The notes below the pieces were generated by a model, which did not search any database, had not been told where the DNA came from, and was given only the letters and a program-made list of their open reading frames with translations. From Granulosicoccus sp045106475 (GTDB lineage Bacteria; Pseudomonadota; Gammaproteobacteria; Granulosicoccales; Granulosicoccaceae), in the NCBI GenBank assembly GCA_045106475.1, contig JBGCEO010000040.1, forward strand, positions 1-64,000: a DNA stretch of 64,000 nt. The letters run 5' to 3'. Both the position numbers and the translations under genes were made by a program. Below, piece by piece: positions 25,529-34,025 of the stretch (positions within the stretch are counted from its first letter, which is position 1; every line of letters begins with the position of its first letter).

Positions 25529-25647
25529 AAACTGCCCCAGTACGTTGGGGATGGCTGCAATTGGTAGCTGCGAAGCACGCTAAGCAATTGATTTAATAGG
25601 CTTAGAGGGGAGTTCGCTGTACTACCCCCAGTCAACTGGGGCAGTTT
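25529..25647. repeat. 119-bp inverted-repeat element (MITE- or REP-like) upstream of hisB
   Basis: The ends are perfect 13-base inverted repeats, AAACTGCCCCAGT at 25529-25541 and its complement at 25635-25647, extended by GGGG/CCCC after four mismatched bases. Each end also folds on itself: CCCCAGT-CA-ACTGGGG on the right is a perfect hairpin, CCCCA-N6-TGGGG on the left. Similarity stops exactly at the outer AAACTG. No coding capacity and no obvious target duplication. Could be a miniature mobile element or a paired REP unit; only one copy was noticed in the window. Confidence 0.6.
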
Positions 25648-25705
25648 GACAGTAATTTAAGCTGGCTCGGTGTGCGAGGCACGGCGCGTTGCTATCTCGC
25701 CACAG

Positions 25706-26155
25706 TCAAGCAGTTGAGCCAGATTGCAACCAAAACGTGACAGGGCCATCGTTTATAAGGGCCACCTGCATATCTGCGCCGAATGTTCCCTGGTTTACAA
25801 ACCCGGCTTCCTTTCTAACCTCAGCTACCAGATCATCGAACAATTCACTAGCCTGTGCCGGGGTTGCTGCCCTTGAGAACCCGGGTCTGCGGCCTTTTTG
25901 CGTATCAGCAACCAGCGTAAACTGTGGCACTAGCAGCAATTGCCCACTTGCTTGGAGTACATCCAGGTTCATCTTTCCGTGCTTATCTGAGAAAACTCGA
26001 TAGCTGAGTATTCTCTGCGCCAATATTTGGGCAGATTTCAAATTATCCATTTTTTCAACGCCAATCAGTGCAAGCAAACCGGCTCCAATCTGCGCGGTTA
26101 CCTGACCTTCAATAGTCACTGAAGCTTCCGTAACACGTTGAATTAAAGCGATCAT
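25706..26155 (-). CDS. dtd: D-aminoacyl-tRNA deacylase
   Basis: Removes D-amino acids (and glycine from tRNA-Ala) from mischarged tRNAs. 149 residues, nearly the E. coli length, starting MIALIQRVTEASVTIEG. The active-site motifs are VPQFTLVADT near residue 80 and the Gly-cisPro motif NDGPVTF at the C-terminus. The first motif has Pro where E. coli Dtd has Ser (VSQFTL). Its start faces the predicted sRNA and GacA-type box on the other strand. Confidence 0.94.
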   Translation of the reverse strand: MIALIQRVTEASVTIEGQVTAQIGAGLLALIGVEKMDNLKSAQILAQRILSYRVFSDKHGKMNLDVLQASGQLLLVPQFTLVADTQKGRRPGFSRAATPAQASELFDDLVAEVRKEAGFVNQGTFGADMQVALINDGPVTFWLQSGSTA

Positions 26156-26199
26156 TTCTAATTTACCAGGGCATCTGATGGCATGGATTTCAACACGAA

Positions 26200-26217
26200 T
26201 GTAGGAATTTTCCTACA
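26200..26217 (+). promoter_or_regulatory. GacA/UvrY-type upstream activating box
   Basis: An 18-bp perfect palindrome, TGTAGGAATTTTCCTACA. It fits the known GacA/UvrY box TGTAAG-N6-CTTACA with one symmetric change in each half. It ends 76 bases before the predicted start of the sRNA at 26294, within the range for GacA boxes at rsm/csr promoters. Confidence 0.78.
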
Positions 26218-26282
26218 AAAAAATGGGTATTTTCTGACTTAAAAATGGGGAACTTCCGATAGCAATTCAAAGCGGGTGGCTT

Positions 26283-26288
26283 GATAAT
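26283..26288 (+). promoter_or_regulatory. Candidate -10 element of the Rsm-type sRNA
   Basis: GATAAT lies 5 bases before GGTGG at 26294, a suitable start. No good -35 box is visible 17 bases upstream (TAGCAA), as expected for a promoter that needs an activator such as GacA. Confidence 0.5.
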
Positions 26289-26293
26289 ACCCG

Positions 26294-26445
26294 GGTGGTC
26301 AGGAACTACCACAAACAAGGAAGTTTCACGGATGATCTCTTCAACAAGGAGGTCCAACTCACGGCCGAGTTGCATGTTTGATGACCACATCAACCTGAGG
26401 AGCCAGGATGGTTCAGCCCGGCCAGGAAGGCCGGGTGTTTTGTTT
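26294..26445 (+). ncRNA. Predicted CsrB/RsmY/RsmZ-type small RNA (sequesters CsrA/RsmA)
   Basis: About 150 nt, noncoding, between dtd and the rhodanese gene. It has seven GGA motifs (26302, 26319, 26330, 26348, 26399, 26406, 26425). Several fall in hairpin loops: GGTGGT-CAGGA-ACTACC, AAAC-AAGGAA-GTTT, CCTG-AGGAGC-CAGG, and the terminator loop CCCGGCC-AGGAA-GGCCGGG. The 5' part GTCAGGA resembles the start of Pseudomonas RsmY. A GacA-type box lies upstream. RNAs of this class bind several CsrA/RsmA dimers and relieve translational repression. Exact ends are inferred from the first hairpin and the terminator. No csrA gene is in the window. Confidence 0.82.
26417..26445 (+). terminator. Intrinsic terminator of the Rsm-type sRNA
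   Basis: 7-bp GC stem CCCGGCC / GGCCGGG with loop AGGAA, followed by TGTTTTGTTT. The GGA in the loop could serve as one more CsrA site. It lies just before the convergent rhodanese stop codon. Confidence 0.85.
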
Positions 26446-26462
26446 GGGGCCGGCTTCAGGGC

Positions 26463-26894
26463 CTAACACTGTTCCCAGGGCAACCCTTCAAAACGCCAAC
26501 CGGCAACTGTATTTCTGTGGTGCTCATCGTCCAATGGGCCTTCAAAACCACCATCTACGACGTAAATATCCGTTAATCCATCATTGATCAGCGCATCAGC
26601 AGCGTCCTTCGATCGATTGCCACTTCGGCAAATCAGCAGCAACGGCATAGAACCGCGGGCATTCGAGCTTATCCGACCCAGTAAAGCCTTCCGCACATTG
26701 GCAACAAAAGCGCTATTTACGGTCCAATCCGGTGCATCAATCCATGGGACATGAACAGCGCCTTTTGCGTGCCCGATCATAAGGAACTCCATATCCGAGC
26801 GAACATCTATCAGCGTAACCCCCGGATCTGATTGCAACATCCTCCAGGCATCACCTGGAGATAGCCTTCCAACATCATTCGAGCTTTCGCTCAT
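26463..26894 (-). CDS. Rhodanese-like domain protein
   Basis: Single rhodanese domain, 143 residues, cytoplasmic. The active-site loop CRSGNRS begins at Cys89, with VTLIDVRSDMEF as the conserved entry strand and a C-terminal YVVDGGFEGPLDD. Such proteins transfer or carry sulfane sulfur; the partner is unknown. It is divergent from the acyltransferase gene and converges with the sRNA. Confidence 0.9.
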   Translation of the reverse strand: MSESSNDVGRLSPGDAWRMLQSDPGVTLIDVRSDMEFLMIGHAKGAVHVPWIDAPDWTVNSAFVANVRKALLGRISSNARGSMPLLLICRSGNRSKDAADALINDGLTDIYVVDGGFEGPLDDEHHRNTVAGWRFEGLPWEQC

Positions 26895-27000
26895 TAGCTG
26901 CCACCTATGGATTCATGAATAATAGCGCCGGCTATTCTACCTGCATGTGGCAGCTGCCAGTGCAAGCTACACTACGCCAGATTGAAGCCAAGAAACGTTC

Positions 27001-27891
27001 ATGTCTGTTCATCTGATTAACTCGCTCGCAAGAATTCTAAGTTGGTTGCCACTGAATGCAAATCGGGCAATAGGTGGTTTTCTGGGCAAACTTGCGTGGA
27101 CAAGTAATAGTTCGCTGAGAACCATCACCGAAATCAATCTGGGCATCTGCTTTCCCGATATGCCAGTTTCGCAGAGGCAATTGCTGGCTAAAAACAGCTT
27201 GATCGAAACGGGCAAACAACTCACAGAGTGCGCCTGGATATGGCATAGACCCACTCAGCAAACGAGCCTCAAGATAAAGGAAACAGTTGGGCTTGATCTA
27301 TTAACAGCAGCGCAAGCGTCAAACAAAGGGGTGATTGTCGTTTCACCGCATATAGGCAACTGGGAGCTTTGTAGCTTGCCACTATCTGCTACTGAGAAAT
27401 TCACCTACTTTTATAGAAGCCCAAGAACTCAGGGTATGGATAAACTACTGATTAAATGGAGGGCACATCTGGGCGGTCATCCAGCCTCACTGGACGCGAC
27501 CGGTATTCGCGATGCACTAAAATTATTGAAAAAAGGCGGAACACTGGGAATTCTTCCCGATCAGGAGCCTGATTTAAATAGCGGTCAGTTTGCACCCTTT
27601 TTCAATCAAAGTGCTTTAACAATGACTTTGCTACCACGCCTGGCTCAGCGAAGCGGAGCACATGTTCTGTTGTGCATCGCAGAACGGCTACCCGGCGCTG
27701 AAGGTTGGCGGTTTCATATCTTACCTGCAAACCCAGCTATATCCGGCGCTGACCTATCTGAAGCTACCATCGCCATGAACAAAGATGTTGAGCGTTGCAT
27801 CGAAATTTGCCCCGCTCAATATCTATGGGATTACAAGCGATTCAGTACGTGCGAAGACGGATCACGTCGCAACTACAAACGTAACGAATAG
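27001..27891 (+). CDS. LpxL/HtrB family lipid A acyltransferase
   Basis: Membrane-associated acyltransferase of 296 residues, family of Kdo2-lipid A late acyltransferases. The catalytic HX4E motif is in SPHIGNWEL near residue 115; GILPDQEPD near 185 and a C-terminal YLWDYKRF are also typical. The N-terminus has a hydrophobic stretch but is short for LpxL of E. coli (306). Specificity (lauroyl, myristoyl or other) cannot be read. Single gene, no lpx neighbours. Confidence 0.88.
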   Translation: MSVHLINSLARILSWLPLNANRAIGGFLGKLAWTSNSSLRTITEINLGICFPDMPVSQRQLLAKNSLIETGKQLTECAWIWHRPTQQTSLKIKETVGLDLLTAAQASNKGVIVVSPHIGNWELCSLPLSATEKFTYFYRSPRTQGMDKLLIKWRAHLGGHPASLDATGIRDALKLLKKGGTLGILPDQEPDLNSGQFAPFFNQSALTMTLLPRLAQRSGAHVLLCIAERLPGAEGWRFHILPANPAISGADLSEATIAMNKDVERCIEICPAQYLWDYKRFSTCEDGSRRNYKRNE

Positions 27892-27964
27892 TGATGGCCA
27901 AGAGCGCCATCGCTCAGCGAATGAGAGATGACAGCCTGGCTACTCGCTAGTACCCGGTTTGCAA

Positions 27965-29011
27965 TCAGGCAACCTGGTCTGTATTTCTCTTGCCCGCAAA
28001 AAACTGATCTAAAAACGCCACAAGTCTATTGAGATCAGGTTTATCAATATCGCAATGTGTCACCAGTCGACATGACCGACCGTAGGCTGAAAGCAGGATG
28101 TCCGACTCCTTTGCAGCCGCCGATAACTCTGCACCACAGTCTACATCAAGATCCAACCACACCATATTGGTTTGGGTCCAGCCATGACGAATCTCCAAGC
28201 CAGAGACACCCTTTAGCTCGCTTGCCAGATATTCAGCATTGTCGTGATCCTCATGCAGGCGGGCCAGCCCATCGGTCAATGCTATTTTACCAGCGGCCGC
28301 AAGAATACCGGCCTGGCGCATTCCACCACCCGTAACCTTACGCCAGCGACGGGCTTCGTCGATGAAGGCCTTTGAACCAAGCAATAGGGATCCTACAGGC
28401 GCACCTAAACCCTTTGATAAACACAAGGATACCGTGTCGAAGCATCGTGCTATATCAGCTAGTTGTACATCAAGCTTAACCGCTGCGTTGGCCATTCGCG
28501 CACCGTCCAGGTGCAGCTGCAGCCCTTTGTCCTTACAAAACAGTTGAGCAGCTTTCATACTGTCAACTGACTGCACTCGACCATGTTGCGAATTCTCCAG
28601 ACACAACAACCGGGTTCTGGCAAAGTGAAAATCATCCTCTTTTATGACTGAAGCTACTTCATCAAGAGACACTCCACCATCACTTTGAAACGACACCGGC
28701 TGAGGTTGAATACCACCTAGCGCAGCAGCACCTCCACCTTCATATTTGTAGGTGTGCGCATCTGCACCAACAATGTACTCATCACCTCTTTGACAGTGTG
28801 TTAACAGTGCAACAAGGTTTGATTGCGTACCAGTTGGTAGAAAGAGAGCAGATTCATGACCCATTAGATCTGCAGCAAAACTCTGTAAATCATTAACGCT
28901 TGGATCATCGCCATAAACATCATCACCGACTGGTGCATTTATCATCGCATCGCGCATGTCAGTGTTGGGGCGGGTTACCGTATCACTGCGAAAATCGACA
29001 AGCTTTCTCAT
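27965..29011 (-). CDS. ltaE: Low-specificity L-threonine aldolase
   Basis: PLP enzyme of fold type I cleaving L-threonine and L-allo-threonine to glycine and acetaldehyde. The N-terminal DFRSDTVTRP and VGDDVYGDDPSVNDL are hallmark motifs; PLP Lys is in LCLSKGLGAP near residue 200. Length 348 is usual. It ends at 27965 in a short convergent gap with the acyltransferase gene. Confidence 0.95.
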   Translation of the reverse strand: MRKLVDFRSDTVTRPNTDMRDAMINAPVGDDVYGDDPSVNDLQSFAADLMGHESALFLPTGTQSNLVALLTHCQRGDEYIVGADAHTYKYEGGGAAALGGIQPQPVSFQSDGGVSLDEVASVIKEDDFHFARTRLLCLENSQHGRVQSVDSMKAAQLFCKDKGLQLHLDGARMANAAVKLDVQLADIARCFDTVSLCLSKGLGAPVGSLLLGSKAFIDEARRWRKVTGGGMRQAGILAAAGKIALTDGLARLHEDHDNAEYLASELKGVSGLEIRHGWTQTNMVWLDLDVDCGAELSAAAKESDILLSAYGRSCRLVTHCDIDKPDLNRLVAFLDQFFAGKRNTDQVA

Positions 29012-29163
29012 TTCATTTTCTCTACATTCTGTTTAGGCGCGACTACGACTTGTAACAACAGAGGATCATCACCGTCTTGATTGCATCTCTCCGATCAGGG
29101 CAACAATGGAGCTACTCTAGAGACTGTCATTAACCATCATGTTTAAGCAGACACTAATCCCGT

Positions 29164-29817
29164 TTACTCAGCAGGCCTGTGGACCATTATCAATAAACGG
29201 CCACTGCTCAATGACACTGCAAAACTCGCAGCATCCGCGACATTGCTTAAGCCCAAAGTACTACCGGGTTGTATTGTGGCATCGCTCAGCCCATATTGCA
29301 GCCCCTTAGTTGTTACCCCAGTCACAGTAGACAATGGCAGCAAGCTAACAGTTTGACCGGAAGGTATATCTATCTCCCAAGGTTGAGAGTGTGTAAGTAG
29401 ATAAGCCCTGATAGTCTTATCAATTAACTGTAGGCTGAATGACCAGTCTGTGAGCAGAGGCAGCATCCAATTGAACAGCATATGATCGGTTCGACCACCT
29501 GATACACCCAAGAGAATGACTTCGTCAGGTGGATCGCTCTCTAACCATTCAAGGGCAATTTGCAGATCGCTTGCAGCCTTGCGACTTGGGTGAATCTGAC
29601 GCGGCACATCATCTAGTCGGCTATCAGAAAGCACATCGGCTGACACACTATCCAGGTCACCGATTACGATGTGGGGCCGAAGATTGACCGCTAAACAATA
29701 TTCCACGCCACGATCCACACAGACATAGATATCATCAGCGCGAAGCTCTGCGCTGGGAATACTTTGGGCTGAGAATTCACCGCCTGCGAACACCCAGGCA
29801 CGTCGACCTTTGTTCAA
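29164..29817 (-). CDS. Thiamine pyrophosphokinase
   Basis: Converts thiamine and ATP to thiamine diphosphate. 217 residues: catalytic domain with VCVDRGVEYC, HIVIGDLDSV and a GVSGGRTDHMLFN motif, then a small C-terminal beta domain with TVSLLPLSTVTGVTTKGLQY. These match the bacterial ThiN/TPK family. It follows the LprI-like gene by 28 bases, perhaps in one transcript; no other thiamine genes are near. Confidence 0.92.
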   Translation of the reverse strand: MNKGRRAWVFAGGEFSAQSIPSAELRADDIYVCVDRGVEYCLAVNLRPHIVIGDLDSVSADVLSDSRLDDVPRQIHPSRKAASDLQIALEWLESDPPDEVILLGVSGGRTDHMLFNWMLPLLTDWSFSLQLIDKTIRAYLLTHSQPWEIDIPSGQTVSLLPLSTVTGVTTKGLQYGLSDATIQPGSTLGLSNVADAASFAVSLSSGRLLIMVHRPAE

Positions 29818-29845
29818 GAGCGATATCCGGAAATCTTTGCTCTCA

Positions 29846-31111
29846 TCAGTTTATATCACGAACAAAATCATCAGCAAATGCTAGCGCACGGGTAAGACCC
29901 TTAAGCGTTGCTGTGTAGCGCTCACCTGAGTCATCATCTACTGATTCCAGCACATCGAGTGTTAAATCGTTACCCTGAATCATCATGGGTAACAGATCAT
30001 TGCGCAAGAAGCGATTATTTTTAACAAGCTGACGAGACTCAAGCTCGTCAACACGAATTTCAGAACCGACTATATCGCCAAAGATCAAACCATCGATTTT
30101 CCAACGAATCAGTGTGGGCGACTCAATTTCGCGCTCTGAAATTCTTACGACTATCGAGCTCTCTTCCTCTTTCTTGCGATTCATGACTAGCTTGGACGCC
30201 AGCTGACTCGGCTCTGCCAACTCGGCATCTAATATGACCTCTAGATTACAGGCTCGCAGATCATTGCTTTCTGTACAGTCCACCAACCAAGCACCGAAAT
30301 AGGCAATCAACTGTTGTTGAGGCTCTTCCTGTAGTTCACTCTCTTCCGACTCCGGAGCAGGCTCTGGCTCCAGTGTTGTATTGATCGAAGGAGACAACAG
30401 GGAGTCTTGCGCAGACCCGGCCCCCCGCAGACGACAGTCTGACTCCCGCGGCACCCTCATTTCGATTAAATTCTCGAGAAAGAAAACCCCTTGGTGATCA
30501 ACAGGTACCTGCTGCTCCGAATCGATTCGACCAGCCAAAGTGACGTGTAACACTTGCAGCTCACTGGTAGAGAGCGACAAGTATGTTTGCTGCATCCTAC
30601 CTACATTATCTGAGTCTCCTTCTACCCAGTATCTCTCATCTGTTCCACAGGGCTGAAAGGTGTTTCTATCTGCGCCATATACATAAAAACCCTTCAGAGT
30701 CTGATCTGAACTGTCTTCTATAGTCACAAGCGCTTGAAGCTCTTTAAGTCGCTGTAATGACATACTCGCCAGACAATTTTTGGCAATCTGTTCTGCCTCG
30801 CTTCTGGGCGAGGAAAAATCCAGGTACCACAAACAATTTTGACGACGGTACTCAACAAAAGCTTGTTGCGATCTGTTCAATCCAGCCAGAGATTCACCTG
30901 ATAGAAATCCTGATAGATAATTCGTGACGTCTGTGATGTTGCCATCCATCAGGTCGAGATAATTATCCAGACAGGCATGGATATCATCCAGCACAGGCGA
31001 CAGTGCTATGCACTCGCTTAAAACGTCGTAGTTTTGCGCCTTCAAGTCCTGAATGCCACCTAGCAGTGACACCACAAGAAGCCCGACTATCAACATCCCA
31101 CGCATATTCAT
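29846..31111 (-). CDS. Secreted protein with LprI-like (DUF1311) N-terminal domain
   Basis: 421 residues with a Sec signal peptide (LIVGLLVVSLLGGIQDLKAQ). Residues about 85-135 resemble the lysozyme-inhibitor LprI N-terminal domain: AFVEYRRQNC, a GS/PRSEAEQ turn, KNCLASMSLQRLKEL. The middle part is a possible beta domain; residues 245-270 form a Glu/Pro-rich linker; the C-terminal 150 residues (from AYFGAWLVDC) look like another secreted beta domain that I do not recognise. Function may be inhibition of lysozyme or a periplasmic role, but this is inference. Divergent from the OmpA/BON gene. Confidence 0.75.
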   Translation of the reverse strand: MNMRGMLIVGLLVVSLLGGIQDLKAQNYDVLSECIALSPVLDDIHACLDNYLDLMDGNITDVTNYLSGFLSGESLAGLNRSQQAFVEYRRQNCLWYLDFSSPRSEAEQIAKNCLASMSLQRLKELQALVTIEDSSDQTLKGFYVYGADRNTFQPCGTDERYWVEGDSDNVGRMQQTYLSLSTSELQVLHVTLAGRIDSEQQVPVDHQGVFFLENLIEMRVPRESDCRLRGAGSAQDSLLSPSINTTLEPEPAPESEESELQEEPQQQLIAYFGAWLVDCTESNDLRACNLEVILDAELAEPSQLASKLVMNRKKEEESSIVVRISEREIESPTLIRWKIDGLIFGDIVGSEIRVDELESRQLVKNNRFLRNDLLPMMIQGNDLTLDVLESVDDDSGERYTATLKGLTRALAFADDFVRDIN

Positions 31112-31274
31112 AATGATAATTTACAGAAAAAAACAGCATGATCCTAGTGAATTACATAACAATGGCGGTCAATGCACGTTAGTAGTGACAGAAAACAAGC
31201 GCAGCTGTTCAGCAATCAGCCTGTATAATCGCAATTTCGCAGTAATCTAAAGACGCTTTGGACCTGAAAACAAC

Positions 31275-34025
31275 GTGAGCAAACGAAAAAGTTATCGATC
31301 CATAAGAGGCTCGGCTTTCGTCTGGACAATCGTCTGGCTCGCCGGCATGGCAGCAATTGCCTGGGCCACACTGTCTTTTGCGGTCCCAAAGTTTGAGCAG
31401 AAATTACAAACAAGTGTTAACAACGCCATTGCGCCGGTTAATGAGTATCCCATCATCGTCGCGGTAAAAGGCGACCAGGCTACGCTCAGTGGTCAACTCG
31501 ATTCTGAAGATAATCGTCACGCCGTACTCAACGCTGCAACATCTGTTAGAGGTATTCGTGCGGTGAGTGATCAGCTGTTTAGTGCAACAGCGGAAATCGA
31601 AAGCGATAATAAATTGACACCTATGGCGCAACCGACGCCGATTGTCGAAGATGATGCTGACTCGCTGCTGGCAACGGACGCACCCTATTCTGGGCAGGTA
31701 ACAGCGAACGAAACGCAAACTTCACTTGGAATGCCTTCGATTTCAATGAGAATTGAAGACCAGATTCTGGCAATCGAGGGTGTCCTCGCACCGACAGATG
31801 ACCCGACCCAACTTATCCAGACAGCATTGACCAGCTTCGATCTGGATGTTGTCAGTAATGGCATTGTAGAGAGCGACACCGTAAATACTTCCAACTGGCT
31901 GGTTTCAATTGAAGAGTTATTGCCACTGATGGGTGAATTTTCGGATCCACAGATCAGTGTTGTAGAAAATCAAATAACTCTTTCAGGCGTAGCGCCGAAT
32001 AGTCAGGCTCACGATGCAGTAATCGGTACTGCATTGTCATCGCTTGGCGACTACTCACTTGTTGAGCGAATCTCCATCGATGAGTCAGCAGGTAAGAAGG
32101 CTGCTGAAGCTAAAGCTGCTGAAGAAGAGCGTCTTGCCGCCGAAGCCAAAGCTGCCGAAGAAGCACGCCTTGCTGCTGAAGCCAAAGCTGCTGAAGAAGA
32201 GCGTCTTGCTGCTGAAGCTAAAGCTGCGGAAGAAGAACGACTTGCTGCTGAAGCCAAAGCTGCCGAAGAAGCACGCCTTGCTGCTGAAGCCAAAGCTGCC
32301 GAAGAAGAGCGTCTTGCTGCAGAAGCTAAAGCCGCTGAAGAAGAACGACTTACTGCTGAAGCCAAAGCCGCCGAAGAAGAGCGTCTTGCTGCAGAAGCCA
32401 AAGCTGCTGAAGAAGAACGACTTGCTGCTGAAGCTAAAGCTGCCGAAGAAGAGCGTCTTGCTACAGAAGCTAAAGCTGCTGAAGAAGAACGACTTGCGGC
32501 AGAAGCTAAAGCTGCCGAAGAAGCACGACTTGCTGCTGAAGCCAAGCAAGCCGAAGAAGCACGACTTGCTGCTGAAGCCAAAGCTGCCGAAGAAGCGCGC
32601 CTTGCGGCAGAAGCTAAGGCAGCTGAAGAAAAACGACTTGCAGCGGAAGCCAAAGCTGCTGAAGAAGCGCGCCTTGCTGCTGAAGCTAAAGCCGCTGAAG
32701 AAGCGCGCCTTGCTGCTGAAGCTAACGCCGCCGAAGAAGCACGACTTGCTGCTGAAGCTAACGCCGCCGAAGAAGCACGACTTGCTGCTGAAGCTAAAGC
32801 CGCCGAAGAAAAACGACTTGCTGCAGAAGCCAAAGCTGCCGAAGAAGCGCGCCTTGCCGCTGAAGCCAAAGCCGCTGAAGAAGCGCGCCTTGCCGCTGAA
32901 GCCAAAGCCGCTGAAGAAGAGCGACTTGCGGCAGAAACCAAAGCCGCCGAAGAAAAACGACTTGCAGCTGAAGCTAAGGCAGCTGAAGAAAAACGACTTG
33001 CCGCTGAAGCCAAGCAAGCCGAAGAAGCACGACTTGCCGCGGAAGCCAAGCAAGCCGAAGAAGCACGACTTGCCGCGGAAGCCAAGCAAGCCGAAGAAGC
33101 ACGACTTGCTGCTGAAGCCAAAGCTGCCGAAGAAGCACGACTTGCGGCAGAAGCTAAAGCCGCCGAAGAAGCGCGCCTCGCCGCTGAAGCTAAAGCCGCT
33201 GAAGAAAAACGACTTGCCGCTGAAGCCAAAGCCGCTGAAGAAGAGCGACTTGCGGCAGAAGCCAAAGCCGCCGAAGAAAAACGACTTGCTGCTGAAGCTA
33301 AGGCAGCTGAAGAAAAACGACTCGCCGCTGAAGCCAAAGCCGCCGAAGAAAAACGACTTGCTGCTGAAGCGAAAGCAGCTGAAGAAAAACGACTTGCTGC
33401 TGAAGCGAAAGCAGCTGAAGAAAAACGACTTGCCGCTGAAGCAAAAGCAGCTGAAGAAAAACGACTTGCTGCTGAAGCAAAAGCAGCTGAAGAAAAACGA
33501 CTTGCGGCAGAAGCCAAAGCCGCCGAAGAAAAACGACTTGCTGCTGAAGCTAAGGCCGCTGAAGAAGAAAAAATGGCTGCAAAAATCAAGGCCGCCGACA
33601 TTGCTCGCAGTACCGCTGATGCAAAAAGGCTCGGGGCCGCAACAAGCACTGCAGAAGATCAGAAAAACGGTAATGAATTACGCAAGGCATTGGCAAAACT
33701 ACCCTCACTTCGAATACTGTTTAAAACCAGCAGCAATGTATTCACCGCTGAAAGTGTTGAAACTCTAGACAAGATTGCAGAAGTGCTAATGCAGTTTCCC
33801 GATACAAAAGTTTCAATTGAGGGTCATACCGATGCAACCGGAACACGAGCCATCAATTTAGAACTGAGCCTGCTTAGAGCCACTACTGTTCGCGACTACC
33901 TAATTGACCGAGGCGTGTCCTTATTCAACCTTCGAGCATTCGGCTTTGGCGAGGAACTACCCATCGCTAACAATCGCACTGCAGAAGGTCGCGCCATTAA
34001 CCGCAGAATTGACTTTAAATTCTAA
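31275..34025 (+). CDS. BON/OmpA-domain envelope protein with a 40-copy, 12-residue helical repeat
   Basis: 916 residues. Order: an N-terminal membrane anchor (about 12-38); a BON-like domain (YPIIVAVKGDQATLSGQL, about 55-105) and a second BON-like segment around 215-265; residues 279-758 as 40 near-identical 12-residue units (AKAAEEERLAAE and variants with A, K or Q), likely one long charged helix or coiled coil; and a C-terminal OmpA peptidoglycan-binding domain (about 800-916; VSIEGHTDATG, AEGRAINRRIDF). The repeat arm could span 70 nm if fully helical (480 residues at 0.15 nm each). Start GTG 31275. The stop overlaps the next gene (TAATG). The general plan resembles TolA-like arms joined to OmpA/BON modules. 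Confidence 0.88.
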   Translation: MSKRKSYRSIRGSAFVWTIVWLAGMAAIAWATLSFAVPKFEQKLQTSVNNAIAPVNEYPIIVAVKGDQATLSGQLDSEDNRHAVLNAATSVRGIRAVSDQLFSATAEIESDNKLTPMAQPTPIVEDDADSLLATDAPYSGQVTANETQTSLGMPSISMRIEDQILAIEGVLAPTDDPTQLIQTALTSFDLDVVSNGIVESDTVNTSNWLVSIEELLPLMGEFSDPQISVVENQITLSGVAPNSQAHDAVIGTALSSLGDYSLVERISIDESAGKKAAEAKAAEEERLAAEAKAAEEARLAAEAKAAEEERLAAEAKAAEEERLAAEAKAAEEARLAAEAKAAEEERLAAEAKAAEEERLTAEAKAAEEERLAAEAKAAEEERLAAEAKAAEEERLATEAKAAEEERLAAEAKAAEEARLAAEAKQAEEARLAAEAKAAEEARLAAEAKAAEEKRLAAEAKAAEEARLAAEAKAAEEARLAAEANAAEEARLAAEANAAEEARLAAEAKAAEEKRLAAEAKAAEEARLAAEAKAAEEARLAAEAKAAEEERLAAETKAAEEKRLAAEAKAAEEKRLAAEAKQAEEARLAAEAKQAEEARLAAEAKQAEEARLAAEAKAAEEARLAAEAKAAEEARLAAEAKAAEEKRLAAEAKAAEEERLAAEAKAAEEKRLAAEAKAAEEKRLAAEAKAAEEKRLAAEAKAAEEKRLAAEAKAAEEKRLAAEAKAAEEKRLAAEAKAAEEKRLAAEAKAAEEKRLAAEAKAAEEEKMAAKIKAADIARSTADAKRLGAATSTAEDQKNGNELRKALAKLPSLRILFKTSSNVFTAESVETLDKIAEVLMQFPDTKVSIEGHTDATGTRAINLELSLLRATTVRDYLIDRGVSLFNLRAFGFGEELPIANNRTAEGRAINRRIDFKF
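32109..33584 (+). repeat. Tandem repeat, 36-bp unit, 40 full copies plus one degenerate
   Basis: The unit begins GCTAAAGCTGCTGAAGAAGA and repeats with period 36 from 32109 to 33548; a 41st unit to 33584 diverges (EEEKMAAK). Synonymous third-base changes are common in the first half; the last eight copies are almost identical, with all arms carrying the AAACGACTT (KRL) variant, indicating recent expansion at the 3' end. Copy number is likely variable between strains. Confidence 0.97.

Noticed and set aside
25450..25635. N-terminal extension of hisB from the ATG at 25635
   Set aside because: The extra 62 residues have no HisB homology, and the ATG lies inside the inverted-repeat element; the GTG at 25449 gives the normal HisB length.
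32109..33584. CRISPR-like array (36-bp repeats)
   Set aside because: There are no unique spacers; units abut directly and keep the reading frame of the OmpA protein.
32044..33768. Long open frames in the other forward frames and on the reverse strand across the repeat (for example 32051-33649 minus, 32085-33089 minus)
   Set aside because: They arise because a 36-bp unit with few stop-like triplets is repeated 40 times. The frame with the BON and OmpA domains is the coding one.
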